From assembly GCA_030043335.1 (NCBI GenBank), contig JASHXX010000447.1, forward strand, positions 1 through 12,845: a stretch of 12,845 nucleotides of DNA. Reading direction: 5' to 3'. This DNA is from Xanthobacteraceae bacterium. GTDB taxonomy: Bacteria > Pseudomonadota > Alphaproteobacteria > Rhizobiales > Xanthobacteraceae. Shown here piece after piece: positions 7,269-12,845 of this stretch (position 1 is its first letter; every line of letters begins with the position of its first letter). The translations under genes were made by a program, and so were the position numbers. Under the pieces are notes generated by a model. It did no database searches. It had not been told where the DNA came from and saw nothing but the letters and a program-made list of their open reading frames with translations.

Positions 7269-7285
7269 CGCGGACTTCGTCCGCG
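7269..7285. repeat. Short perfect palindrome, possibly a dispersed intergenic element
   Basis: CGCGGAC (7269-7275) and GTCCGCG (7279-7285) pair perfectly around a TTC loop, flanked on both sides by CCGG (7262-7265 and 7290-7293) and followed by AATGAC. It sits between the convergent ends of the adaptor gene and the small membrane-protein gene. No T-run follows on either strand, so it is not a classical terminator. Similar hairpins ending in CCGGAATGAC are, as far as I recall, scattered between genes in Bradyrhizobium-like genomes; whether this is a copy cannot be told from one window. Confidence 0.4.
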
Positions 7286-7301
7286 CACTCCGGAATGACT
7301 A

Positions 7302-7652
7302 TCAGACGCTGAGCAGCGCTTGAAGCGCCATTACCACGACCGTGCCCGACATCAGGCTCCACAGCCCCGCGATCACGGTTGCGACCATGACGAATTCGGC
7401 CCGGCGGCGTTCCATGCGCCGCGCGCGTAACGTGTTGCGCATGATGATGAAAGGGGCGGTGAATATCAGCAGCGGGATGGCGGCGAAGCGCGAGGCGGTC
7501 GGTCCGACTTCGAGGAGACGGAAGCTCGGGAAGTGATCGCCATATAGGCGATAGCCGCTTGCGCAGGTTCCGGCAAAGGCAAAACCCACGGCGAGGGCGA
7601 AAAAGGATTCGATAGCCTCAGGCGAAACCGCCGGCGGCACGACACCTAGCAT
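7302..7652 (-). CDS. Small conserved membrane protein (DUF6949-like)
   Basis: A 116-residue protein with three hydrophobic segments, about 14-32 (SFFALAVGFAFAGTCASGY), 55-71 (RFAAIPLLIFTAPFIIM) and 90-113 (VMVATVIAGLWSLMSGTVVVMAL), with a basic loop (RNTLRARRMERRR) between the last two. It resembles a small Rhizobiales family that I remember as DUF6949, with its PFIIMRNT and GxWSLMSGTVVVMAL motifs; the family number is unchecked. Function is unknown. GGAGG at 7661-7665, 8 bases upstream, supports the ATG at 7652. It is convergent with the efflux operon and divergent from the next gene. Confidence 0.8.
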   Translation of the reverse strand: MLGVVPPAVSPEAIESFFALAVGFAFAGTCASGYRLYGDHFPSFRLLEVGPTASRFAAIPLLIFTAPFIIMRNTLRARRMERRRAEFVMVATVIAGLWSLMSGTVVVMALQALLSV

Positions 7653-7792
7653 TCCAAACGCCTCCGATTTTGCAAAAAAGATCGCAGAGCGCGTCGCGCG
7701 CCGCTACCAAATGCTTAAGGAACGGTTAACGGCGCGGGCTGCGGTAGCCGTGCGATACTCGCCGCTGATTCGGCTCACCCGACCGGGCAAGC

Positions 7793-8545
7793 ATGACAGC
7801 GCACACGGCTTCTCACGCCCAATCCGGACGCAAGGCTGCCGGCGTGCTCGTGCTGACATTCGCCGTCTTCGCCGCGGTGATCCTCGCGATCGGGGCCTTC
7901 CTCGTCTATGTGCTGTGGCCGAGTTGGCCGAGCATACTGGCTGTGCTCGACGCGCCCGCCGTGCCGGTCACGGTCGCCGGCGTCCTTTTCGAGGTGCCGC
8001 CCGGCGCGATCCGCACCGCGGTGCAGCGCTATCCGGGCGCCCACGAGCGGATCGATCTCGTCTTCGCCTGGCCTTCGCTGACGCCGCCCGACCCGGCCGC
8101 GGAGAAGCCGACGCACGACGGCGATGCGGCGGCCGCGCCGCCGCCAAGCGTGAATGATCGTCTGTTCGTTAACATCGCCGGCCTCAGCGCGGTGCTGCCG
8201 CCGGTCGAGCGGCTTCGCACCATCTACCCGCGCTATGTCGAGGCGCAAGCGGGCGCCGGTGCGGACGGACTTGCCATCCTGCCGTTCCGCGCGGCGACGC
8301 CCTATGAAGGCGAGGATCTGATTTACGCGGCGGCCAATCCCGAGCAGTTCTTCGCCCGTTGCACCGTTAAGGTACGCGCGGTACCGGGCACCTGCATCCA
8401 CGAGCGTTCGCTCGAAGCCGCCGAGGTGACACTGCGGTTTCCGCGCGTATGGCTGCAAGATTGGCGCAGCGTCGCCGCCGGGTTCGACCGACTTATGGCG
8501 CAGCTCCGCCCGGCAGGCAGCGGACCTCCGATCGAGGATAGATAA
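7793..8545 (+). CDS. Single-pass membrane protein of unknown function
   Basis: I do not recognise this 250-residue protein. A short polar N-terminus ending in SGRKAAG precedes one strong membrane helix (about 17-41); the rest would be periplasmic by the positive-inside rule. Residues 100-120 form a low-complexity Ala/Pro linker (DPAAEKPTHDGDAAAAPPPS). The C-terminal part (121-235) has alternating hydrophobic strands, a PFRAATPYEGEDLIY segment and two cysteines (190, 201) that could form a disulphide. Codon use matches its neighbours, supporting real coding. No good Shine-Dalgarno sequence precedes the ATG at 7793, so the start is less certain than the frame. It is divergent from the small membrane-protein gene across 140 bases and convergent with DUF3126. 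Confidence 0.75.
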   Translation: MTAHTASHAQSGRKAAGVLVLTFAVFAAVILAIGAFLVYVLWPSWPSILAVLDAPAVPVTVAGVLFEVPPGAIRTAVQRYPGAHERIDLVFAWPSLTPPDPAAEKPTHDGDAAAAPPPSVNDRLFVNIAGLSAVLPPVERLRTIYPRYVEAQAGAGADGLAILPFRAATPYEGEDLIYAAANPEQFFARCTVKVRAVPGTCIHERSLEAAEVTLRFPRVWLQDWRSVAAGFDRLMAQLRPAGSGPPIEDR

Positions 8546-8604
8546 CGCCGGCAGATCGGATGGCCGTTATGCCGCCCGGCCGCGCTCGCCTGCGGAGCGT
8601 TATC
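8541..8604. repeat. Inverted repeat across the convergent gene ends
   Basis: GATAACGC (8541-8548) is exactly mirrored by GCGTTATC (8597-8604). The arms overlap or abut the stop codons of two convergent genes (TAA at 8543-8545; TAG of the minus gene at 8607-8609). A weaker inner pairing, ATAACG (8542-8547) with CGTTAT (8565-8570), is also possible. It may help end transcription from both sides, but there is no T-run and the 48-base spacer is long. Confidence 0.3.
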
Positions 8605-8606
8605 CG

Positions 8607-8816
8607 CTATTCCAGATCGGCTCCGAGAATCGCCATCTGAAAATTATACGAGCGCTCATCGTCCTCGTCGTCGACGAACAGCACGCCGATGAACTCGTCC
8701 CCGACATAGACTTCGGCGGAGTCGTCCTTCTTCGGCCGCGGCACCACCCGCAGGCGCGGATTGCCGAACAGCTTCTTGAGATAGGCGTCGAGCTTCTTGA
8801 CTTCCTGCACGTCCAC
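8607..8816 (-). CDS. DUF3126 family protein
   Basis: A 69-residue protein closely matching the alphaproteobacterial DUF3126 family (PF11324) as I know it: an N-terminal helix (VKKLDAYLKKLFGNP, residues 6-20) and then strands with RVVPRPKKDDSAEVYVGDEF, IGVLFVDDEDDERSYNF and QMAIL. Function is unknown. The start is taken as GTG at 8816 because GGGGAG (8829-8824) lies 7 bases upstream and the family begins there; the GTG at 8846 would add ten atypical residues. It lies 66 bases downstream of cysE on the same strand and is probably cotranscribed. I recall this neighbourhood in other Rhizobiales, which hints at a link with cysteine or sulphur metabolism, but nothing in the protein proves it. Confidence 0.88.
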   Translation of the reverse strand: MDVQEVKKLDAYLKKLFGNPRLRVVPRPKKDDSAEVYVGDEFIGVLFVDDEDDERSYNFQMAILGADLE

Positions 8817-8882
8817 CGCGTGTCTCCCCGTTTGCGCCCTCAGCACGCTGTGGCGACAGTCATTGGCCGGCGCCGGCCGCCA

Positions 8883-9698
8883 TCAAGGCTCGTCGTGGAA
8901 CATCTGATCCATGGTACGGGCGGGCTCGGGGCATCCGGCTTGGCCGACCACCTTCGCCGGCACGCCGGCAACCGTGACGTTGTTCGGCACCGGGTGGATG
9001 ACCACCGAACCGGCGGCGATGCGCGCACAATGACCGACTTCGATGTTGCCGAGAATCTTGGCGCCGGCGCCGATCATCACCCCGTAGCGGATCTTCGGAT
9101 GACGGTCGCCGGCTTCCTTGCCGGTCCCGCCGAGCGTTACGTCGTGCAGCATCGACACGTCGTCCTCGATCACCGCGGTCTCGCCGACGACAAGCCCGGT
9201 GGCGTGATCGAGGAAGATGCCGCGCCCGATTTTGGCCGCCGGATGGATATCGCATTGGAGCACCGCAGAGGCCCGGCTCTGCAGGTAAAGAGCGAAATCG
9301 CGGCGACCCTCGATCCAGAGCCAGTGCGCAAGCCGATGCGTCTGCACCGCATGAAAGCCTTTGTAGTAGAGCACCGGCTCGATCAGGCGATGGGTCGCCG
9401 GATCGCGGTCGACGGTCGCCATGATATCGGCCCGGAACGCCTCGCTGATCGAAGGCTCACTCTTGAGGGCGTCGTCGTAGGCCTGCCGGATCAGCTCGCC
9501 AGGCAGCGCCGCATGGTCGAGGCGCTTGGCCAGCCGATAGACGATGGCCGCTTCCAGCGTCTCATTGTGCAGGACGGTCGAATAAATGAAGCTGGCGAGC
9601 TCCGGCTCGCGCCGTACGATCTCCTCCGCCTCGCGGCGGATGCGCATCCACACCGGATCGACGGTGTCGAGCGCCGGCTTTGTCTGGTGTTGTGCCAT
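8883..9698 (-). CDS. cysE: Serine O-acetyltransferase
   Basis: Transfers acetyl from acetyl-CoA to L-serine, giving O-acetylserine, the first committed step of cysteine synthesis in the cytoplasm. The 271-residue protein has the N-terminal helical domain (about 12-145) and the left-handed beta-helix of hexapeptide repeats (about 146-250). Residues equivalent to those known in E. coli CysE are present with a constant offset of 7: Asp99 (DRDP), Asp150 (CDIHPAAKIGRG), His165 (DHATG) and His200 (GDRHPKI); GAGAKILGNIEVG is the usual coil motif. The start is supported by GGGAGG 5 bases upstream. The C-terminal tail is short, ending MDQMFHDEP, and lacks the terminal Ile that docks into the active site of CysK in E. 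coli, so a classical cysteine synthase complex may not form. DUF3126 follows downstream. Confidence 0.97.
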   Translation of the reverse strand: MAQHQTKPALDTVDPVWMRIRREAEEIVRREPELASFIYSTVLHNETLEAAIVYRLAKRLDHAALPGELIRQAYDDALKSEPSISEAFRADIMATVDRDPATHRLIEPVLYYKGFHAVQTHRLAHWLWIEGRRDFALYLQSRASAVLQCDIHPAAKIGRGIFLDHATGLVVGETAVIEDDVSMLHDVTLGGTGKEAGDRHPKIRYGVMIGAGAKILGNIEVGHCARIAAGSVVIHPVPNNVTVAGVPAKVVGQAGCPEPARTMDQMFHDEP

Positions 9699-9806
9699 AG
9701 AGGCCTCCCGGGACGACGGGTTCTAGCATAGATGGGGGCGCCGCGGCACCGAAACCAAGGGGGTCGGGGGCGGTGCCAATGGCCGACCCACCCGGCCTTT
9801 GGCGGA

Positions 9807-9839
9807 GTAGCGGTAGGCCGCAGGCCGACCGCCGGCTAC
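9807..9839 (-). terminator. GC-rich hairpin downstream of mrp
   Basis: A stem of ten positions with one mismatch (9810-9819 with 9823-9832, loop GCA), plus an alternative outer pairing of GTAGC (9807-9811) with GCTAC (9835-9839). It lies 55 bases after the mrp stop and over 100 bases before the cysE start, on the side where minus-strand transcription of mrp would end. No T-run follows on the minus strand, so it is a weak or Rho-assisted terminator candidate, or an RNA-stabilising hairpin. Confidence 0.35.
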
Positions 9840-9893
9840 GAACGGCCTGATCGCAGGTTGCGATCAAAGTTGAACCAGGCGGCCGCGGTCGCC

Positions 9894-11018
9894 TCACGCC
9901 TCGACAACGATCTTCGGCGCCGGGCGGCCTTCGGCCGCCAGGCCGTCGCGGACGCGCGCGGCGATGGCGCGGAAGCTTTGCGCGTGGACGCCGTCCGACT
10001 CGGCTGCGACGACCGGCTCCCCGGCGTCGGATTTTTCACGAATCGCAATGTCGAGCGGCACTTCGCCGAGGAACGGCACGCCGAGCCGCTCGGCCTCGTG
10101 CCGCGCGCCGCCGTGACCGAAAATGTCCGAGCGCGTGCCGCAATGCGGGCACACGAACGTCGACATGTTCTCGACGATGCCGAGAACCGGCACGTTGACG
10201 CGGCGGAACATGGCAATGCCGCGCCGCGCGTCGATCAGCGCCAGATCCTGCGGCGTCGAGACGATCACCGTCCCCTTGAGCGGCACCTGCTGCGCCATGG
10301 TGAGCTGCGCATCGCCGGTGCCCGGCGGCATGTCGACGACCATGACGTCGAGCGTTCCCCATTCCACCTCGCGCAGCATCTGCGTGATTGCCGACATCAC
10401 CATCGGCCCGCGCCAGATCATCGGCGTCTCCTCTTCGACGAGGAAGCCGATCGACATGACCGCCATGCCGTGGCGCACGATCGGGTAGAGCCGCGTGCCG
10501 CCCGCAGATTCCGGCTTGTCGCGGATCGCCAGAAGCTTCGGCATCGACGGCCCGTAAATGTCGGCGTCGAGGATGCCGACCTTGAGGCCGAGATCGCGCA
10601 GCGCGAGCGCGAGGTTGACGGCGACCGTCGATTTGCCGACGCCGCCCTTGCCCGAAGCCACAGCGATGATCGCGGCGACGCCGGGGATGCCCGCCGGCGC
10701 GGGCGCGCCGCCGGCGTGAGGCCGCGCCGCGCCAGCCGCCATTTGTGGTCGCCGTTCGGCGGTGCGACCGCCGGCGCGTTCCGCGGTCAGCGCGACCATG
10801 ACCGAGGTCACTCCCGGCAGTGCGCGCACGGCGCGCTCCGCGCGTGCGCGCACGCTTTCCCATTGTTTGACCGCCGCGGCATCGACGGTGATCGAAAAAA
10901 ATACCTTGCCGTCATCGGCGACGATCTCGGAAAGCTTCCCGGTCGCCGGCAGCGGCGTGCCGTCCGGGCCGGATACCGCGGCGAGCGCGTTGAGAACGTC
11001 GTCTTTCACCGTCGCCAT
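9894..11018 (-). CDS. mrp: Mrp/ApbC-type iron-sulphur carrier ATPase
   Basis: A cytoplasmic P-loop ATPase of the Mrp/NBP35 family that binds and delivers a [4Fe-4S] cluster to apoproteins. The 374 residues comprise an N-terminal MIP18-like (DUF59) domain, about 1-80; an Ala/Pro/Gly-rich linker, about 81-113; and the NTPase domain with the deviant Walker A GKGGVGKS (123-130), LDADIYGPSMP (150-160), Walker B VMVVDMPPGTGD (225-236) and the cluster-binding CxxC at Cys290 and Cys293 (FVCPHCG). The length is normal and nothing essential is missing. The ATG at 11018 has GGGGA 6 bases upstream, and a promoter matching the housekeeping consensus lies before it. It is on the same strand as cysE with a 195-base gap and a hairpin between them, so separate transcription is likely. 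Confidence 0.96.
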   Translation of the reverse strand: MATVKDDVLNALAAVSGPDGTPLPATGKLSEIVADDGKVFFSITVDAAAVKQWESVRARAERAVRALPGVTSVMVALTAERAGGRTAERRPQMAAGAARPHAGGAPAPAGIPGVAAIIAVASGKGGVGKSTVAVNLALALRDLGLKVGILDADIYGPSMPKLLAIRDKPESAGGTRLYPIVRHGMAVMSIGFLVEEETPMIWRGPMVMSAITQMLREVEWGTLDVMVVDMPPGTGDAQLTMAQQVPLKGTVIVSTPQDLALIDARRGIAMFRRVNVPVLGIVENMSTFVCPHCGTRSDIFGHGGARHEAERLGVPFLGEVPLDIAIREKSDAGEPVVAAESDGVHAQSFRAIAARVRDGLAAEGRPAPKIVVEA

Positions 11019-11058
11019 ACCTCATCCCCAGATCGGCGATCCGGGGCGCATTGCGATC

Positions 11059-11086
11059 TACATAGACTGCCCGCGGCGAGGGTCAA
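11059..11086 (-). promoter_or_regulatory. Predicted sigma-70-type promoter of mrp
   Basis: On the minus strand, TTGACC (plus 11086-11081) and TATGTA (plus 11064-11059) are separated by 16 bases, close to the -35/-10 consensus. Transcription would begin near 11052, about 34 bases before the mrp ATG at 11018, leaving room for its ribosome-binding site. The -35 hexamer overlaps an inverted repeat (11082-11104). Confidence 0.55.
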
Positions 11087-11104
11087 CCAGCGATCCCGGT
11101 TGAC
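11082..11104. promoter_or_regulatory. Inverted repeat overlapping the mrp -35 box
   Basis: GTCAACC (11082-11088) and GGTTGAC (11098-11104) form a perfect 7-base inverted repeat with a 9-base spacer. It lies between the divergent mrp and the 188-residue protein gene and covers most of the predicted mrp -35 hexamer. A repressor bound here would block mrp transcription. Since GTTGAC resembles a -35 box in both directions, part of the symmetry may come from two promoters rather than an operator. Confidence 0.35.
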
Positions 11105-11118
11105 TTCACTTCAGAGCA

Positions 11119-11685
11119 ATGCAGGCTCCGGGCATGCTTGCCTATGTGTTTTGGCACCGTCCTTTTGCCCACGTCGATCGCGAGGCCTATGAGTCGGCGC
11201 TGGCGCGCTTCCAAAGCGATCTGCCCCGCCACCAACCGCCCGGATTGATCGTTGCGCGATCGTTCCGGATCGGGCCGGTCCCTTGGCTCAGCGACATGCC
11301 CGGCTACGAGGATTGGTATCTCGTTGACGGCTCTTGGGCGTTGGACCCGCTCAATGCGCTCGCGATCAGGGGCTCCATGCAGGCGCCGCATGACGGTGTC
11401 GCCGCGCTCGCGGACGAAAGCCATGGCGGGCTTTACGCGCATGTCGCCGGGGAACCCTTGCCGGCGGCGCAATCGGCCGTCGTCTGGCTCACGCGCCCAC
11501 GCGGGGTCGAATGGCAGGCCGCGCTCGATCCGGTTCGCGCCAAGCCGTCGCAGGTCAATATCTGGCGCCGCCAAATGGCGCTTGGACCGGCTTGGGAGTT
11601 TGCCGTCGAAATTCCAGCCGACGCCGACATCGAGCTGCCGGCCGGATGGCGAGGGTTGCGGGTGAACCGCGCGAGGGTGGCGTAA
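11119..11685 (+). CDS. Conserved-looking hypothetical protein, possible duplicated ferredoxin-like fold
   Basis: The 188-residue protein belongs to no family I can name with confidence. There is no signal peptide or membrane helix, so it is likely cytoplasmic. It begins AYVFWHRP, has a helix (REAYESALARFQSDL, 21-35), a strand (GLIVARSFRI, 42-51), an aromatic acidic motif (GYEDWYLVDGSWALDPLN, 62-79) and a His-containing segment (QAPHDGVAAL). A second half (VVWLTRPRG, NIWRRQMALGPAWEFAVEIP) may repeat the pattern, suggesting two alpha/beta ferredoxin-like (EthD- or dimeric-barrel-like) halves; this is inference from strand and helix order only. The start could instead be the ATG at 11134 (MLAYVFW); neither has a good Shine-Dalgarno sequence. 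It is divergent from mrp and followed by the dehydrogenase 60 bases later, perhaps as an operon. Confidence 0.78.
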   Translation: MQAPGMLAYVFWHRPFAHVDREAYESALARFQSDLPRHQPPGLIVARSFRIGPVPWLSDMPGYEDWYLVDGSWALDPLNALAIRGSMQAPHDGVAALADESHGGLYAHVAGEPLPAAQSAVVWLTRPRGVEWQAALDPVRAKPSQVNIWRRQMALGPAWEFAVEIPADADIELPAGWRGLRVNRARVA

Positions 11686-11745
11686 CGGAATCGAGTTCCC
11701 GGATTTCGAGCCGTGCAATCCGGGTCGCGTGCATGGAGAGAAACG

Positions 11746-12615
11746 ATGGCGAAAGTGGCGTTTGTCGGTCTCGGCGTCATGGGCTACCCGATGGCCGGGC
11801 ATCTCAAAGTCAAGGGCGGCCACGAGGTCACTGTCTATAACCGTACCGCCGCCAAGGCCGCCAAATGGGTTGCGCAGCATGGCGGCAAGAGCGCGCCGAC
11901 GCCTAAGCTCGCCGCCGCGGGCCAGGACTTTGTCATGACCTGCGTCGGCAACGACAACGATCTGCGCGAGGTCATGCTGGGCGAGGACGGCGTCTTTGCC
12001 GGCGTACGCAGCGGCGCGGTCGTGGTCGATCACACGACCGCCTCAGCCGAGATCGCGCGCGAATTGCACGCCGAAGCCAAGAAGCGCGGCTTTGAATTTG
12101 TCGACGCGCCGGTTTCAGGCGGGCAGGCCGGCGCCGAGAATGGCGTGCTCACGGTGATGTGTGGCGGCGATCCCGGCCCGTTCGCGCAGGCCGAGAAGGT
12201 GATCGCCGCTTACGCGCGCGCCTGCACGCTCCTCGGCGCTTCCGGCAGCGGACAGCTCGCCAAAATGGTGAACCAGATTTGCATCGCCGGCGTGGTGCAG
12301 GGGCTGGCCGAAGGATTGCACTTCGCGCTGAAAGCCGGGCTCGACATCGAGAAGCTTATCGCCACCATCTCCAAAGGCGCCGCGCAGTCCTGGCAGATGG
12401 AGAACCGCTACAAGACCATGGTCGCCGGAAAATTCGATTTCGGCTTCGCCGTCGATTGGATGCGCAAGGACCTCGATATTTGCCTCGCCGAGGCGCGGCG
12501 GAACGGCGCGCGTTTGCCGGCGACCGCCCTGGTCGATCAATTCTACGCGCAAGTCCAGGCGATGGGCGGCCGCCGTTGGGACACTTCGAGCCTGATCGCG
12601 TTGCTGCAGCGTTAG
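11746..12615 (+). CDS. NAD(P)-dependent beta-hydroxyacid dehydrogenase (3-hydroxyisobutyrate dehydrogenase-like)
   Basis: The 289-residue protein is of normal length for the beta-hydroxyacid dehydrogenase family (3-hydroxyisobutyrate, tartronate-semialdehyde and glyoxylate/succinic-semialdehyde reductases). The N-terminal Rossmann domain has GLGVMGYPMAGHL (8-20) and YNRT (31-34), where Arg after Asn suggests NADP(H). The substrate motif DAPVSGGQAGA (120-130) and the catalytic motif GSGQLAKMVNQ with Lys173 and Asn176 are intact, and KDLDICL (241-247) is the usual C-terminal motif. The start at 11746 is fixed by GGAG 7 bases upstream and by the family N-terminus (MAKVAFVGLG); an upstream ATG at 11713 would add eleven residues. 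Motifs cannot tell 3-hydroxyisobutyrate from short semialdehyde substrates, and neighbours do not point to valine degradation. Confidence 0.93.
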   Translation: MAKVAFVGLGVMGYPMAGHLKVKGGHEVTVYNRTAAKAAKWVAQHGGKSAPTPKLAAAGQDFVMTCVGNDNDLREVMLGEDGVFAGVRSGAVVVDHTTASAEIARELHAEAKKRGFEFVDAPVSGGQAGAENGVLTVMCGGDPGPFAQAEKVIAAYARACTLLGASGSGQLAKMVNQICIAGVVQGLAEGLHFALKAGLDIEKLIATISKGAAQSWQMENRYKTMVAGKFDFGFAVDWMRKDLDICLAEARRNGARLPATALVDQFYAQVQAMGGRRWDTSSLIALLQR

Positions 12616-12648
12616 AGGCTGGTGTCCGGCTCCGGAGGTGAACATCGC

Positions 12649-12845
12649 ATGACCCCGAGCGGTGAGCAGCGCGCGAGCAAGGTGCCCGAGGTGACGCTCG
12701 TTTTTCTGGATCATCAAGATCGCGGCGACGACGCTTGGGGAGACCGGCGGCGACACCGTGACCATGACGCTCGATTGGGGCTACCTCGCCGGCACGGCGC
12801 TGTTTCTCTCATCGCTGGTGGTGCTGATCCTGGTCCAGATCACCG
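12649..12845 (+). pseudogene. COG4705/DUF347-type membrane protein, frameshifted at a T5 run and cut by the window end
   Basis: The ATG at 12649, with GGAGG 10 bases upstream, opens MTPSGEQRASKVPEVTLVF and then runs into an Arg/His-rich nonsense frame after the T run at 12701-12705. Reading four T instead of five gives GTT TTC TGG and continues as WIIKIAATTLGETGGDTV, then LDWGYLAGTALFL, SSLVVLILVQIT to the window end, which matches the start of bacterial membrane proteins with DUF347 repeats (COG4705) as I remember them, including KVPEVTLVFWIIKI. These have several membrane helices and unknown function. The gene is either a true pseudogene with a one-base insertion or intact with a homopolymer sequencing error. 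The 3' part lies outside the window. Confidence 0.8.

Noticed and set aside
7212..7301. Minus-strand open stretch reading AGVADICVRNFKRFAKGL after the stop of the small membrane protein
   Set aside because: It looks mildly protein-like and is in frame with the upstream gene after two stops, but has no start codon, no ribosome-binding site and weak third-position GC bias; too little to call a gene remnant.
5863..7362. Long minus-strand ORF of 499 codons
   Set aside because: It is antisense to the adaptor gene, whose lipoyl and hairpin domains are unmistakable.
9732..11192. Long plus-strand ORF of 486 codons
   Set aside because: It is antisense to mrp, with low-complexity Arg/His-rich translation and no family motif, as expected in high-GC DNA.

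Overview
This window looks like chromosomal DNA of an alphaproteobacterium, most likely of the order Hyphomicrobiales (Rhizobiales), near the Bradyrhizobiaceae/Xanthobacteraceae. The signs are high GC with strongly GC-biased third codon positions, long antisense shadow ORFs, and families that I know mainly from this group: a bacterial transglutaminase-like cysteine proteinase, a DUF3126 protein next to cysE, and a DUF6949-like small membrane protein. I see no mobile element, phage gene, CRISPR array, rRNA or tRNA. All family assignments come from memory of sequence motifs, not from a database search.

Layout. Bases 6-638 (+) encode an exported transglutaminase-like cysteine proteinase that ends before a strong intrinsic terminator. 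Bases 808-1226 (-) hold a secreted glycine-rich octapeptide-repeat protein split by one missing base. Bases 1432-2364 (-) encode an exported alpha/beta hydrolase resembling the Pseudomonas Cif epoxide hydrolase. It diverges, across a 365-base regulatory gap rich in inverted repeats, from a two-gene efflux operon (2730-7101, +). That operon encodes an RND inner-membrane pump and, overlapping it by 11 bases, its periplasmic adaptor. No outer-membrane channel or regulator gene is present.

From 7302 the content is mostly housekeeping: a small three-helix membrane protein (-), a single-pass membrane protein of unknown function (+), the pair cysE then DUF3126 (-, cysteine synthesis), and the Fe-S carrier ATPase Mrp/ApbC (-) with a recognisable promoter. 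An uncharacterised 188-residue protein (+) and a 3-hydroxyisobutyrate-dehydrogenase-like reductase (+) follow. The window ends inside a DUF347/COG4705-like membrane protein whose frame breaks at a run of five T.

Points of most interest: the divergent pairing of a Cif-like exported hydrolase with an RND pump around a perfect inverted-repeat operator candidate; unusual proton-relay residues in the pump; and two one-base frameshifts in 12.8 kb, both in low-complexity or homopolymer sequence, which raise the question of true pseudogenes versus sequencing error. I found no clearly undescribed multi-gene system.
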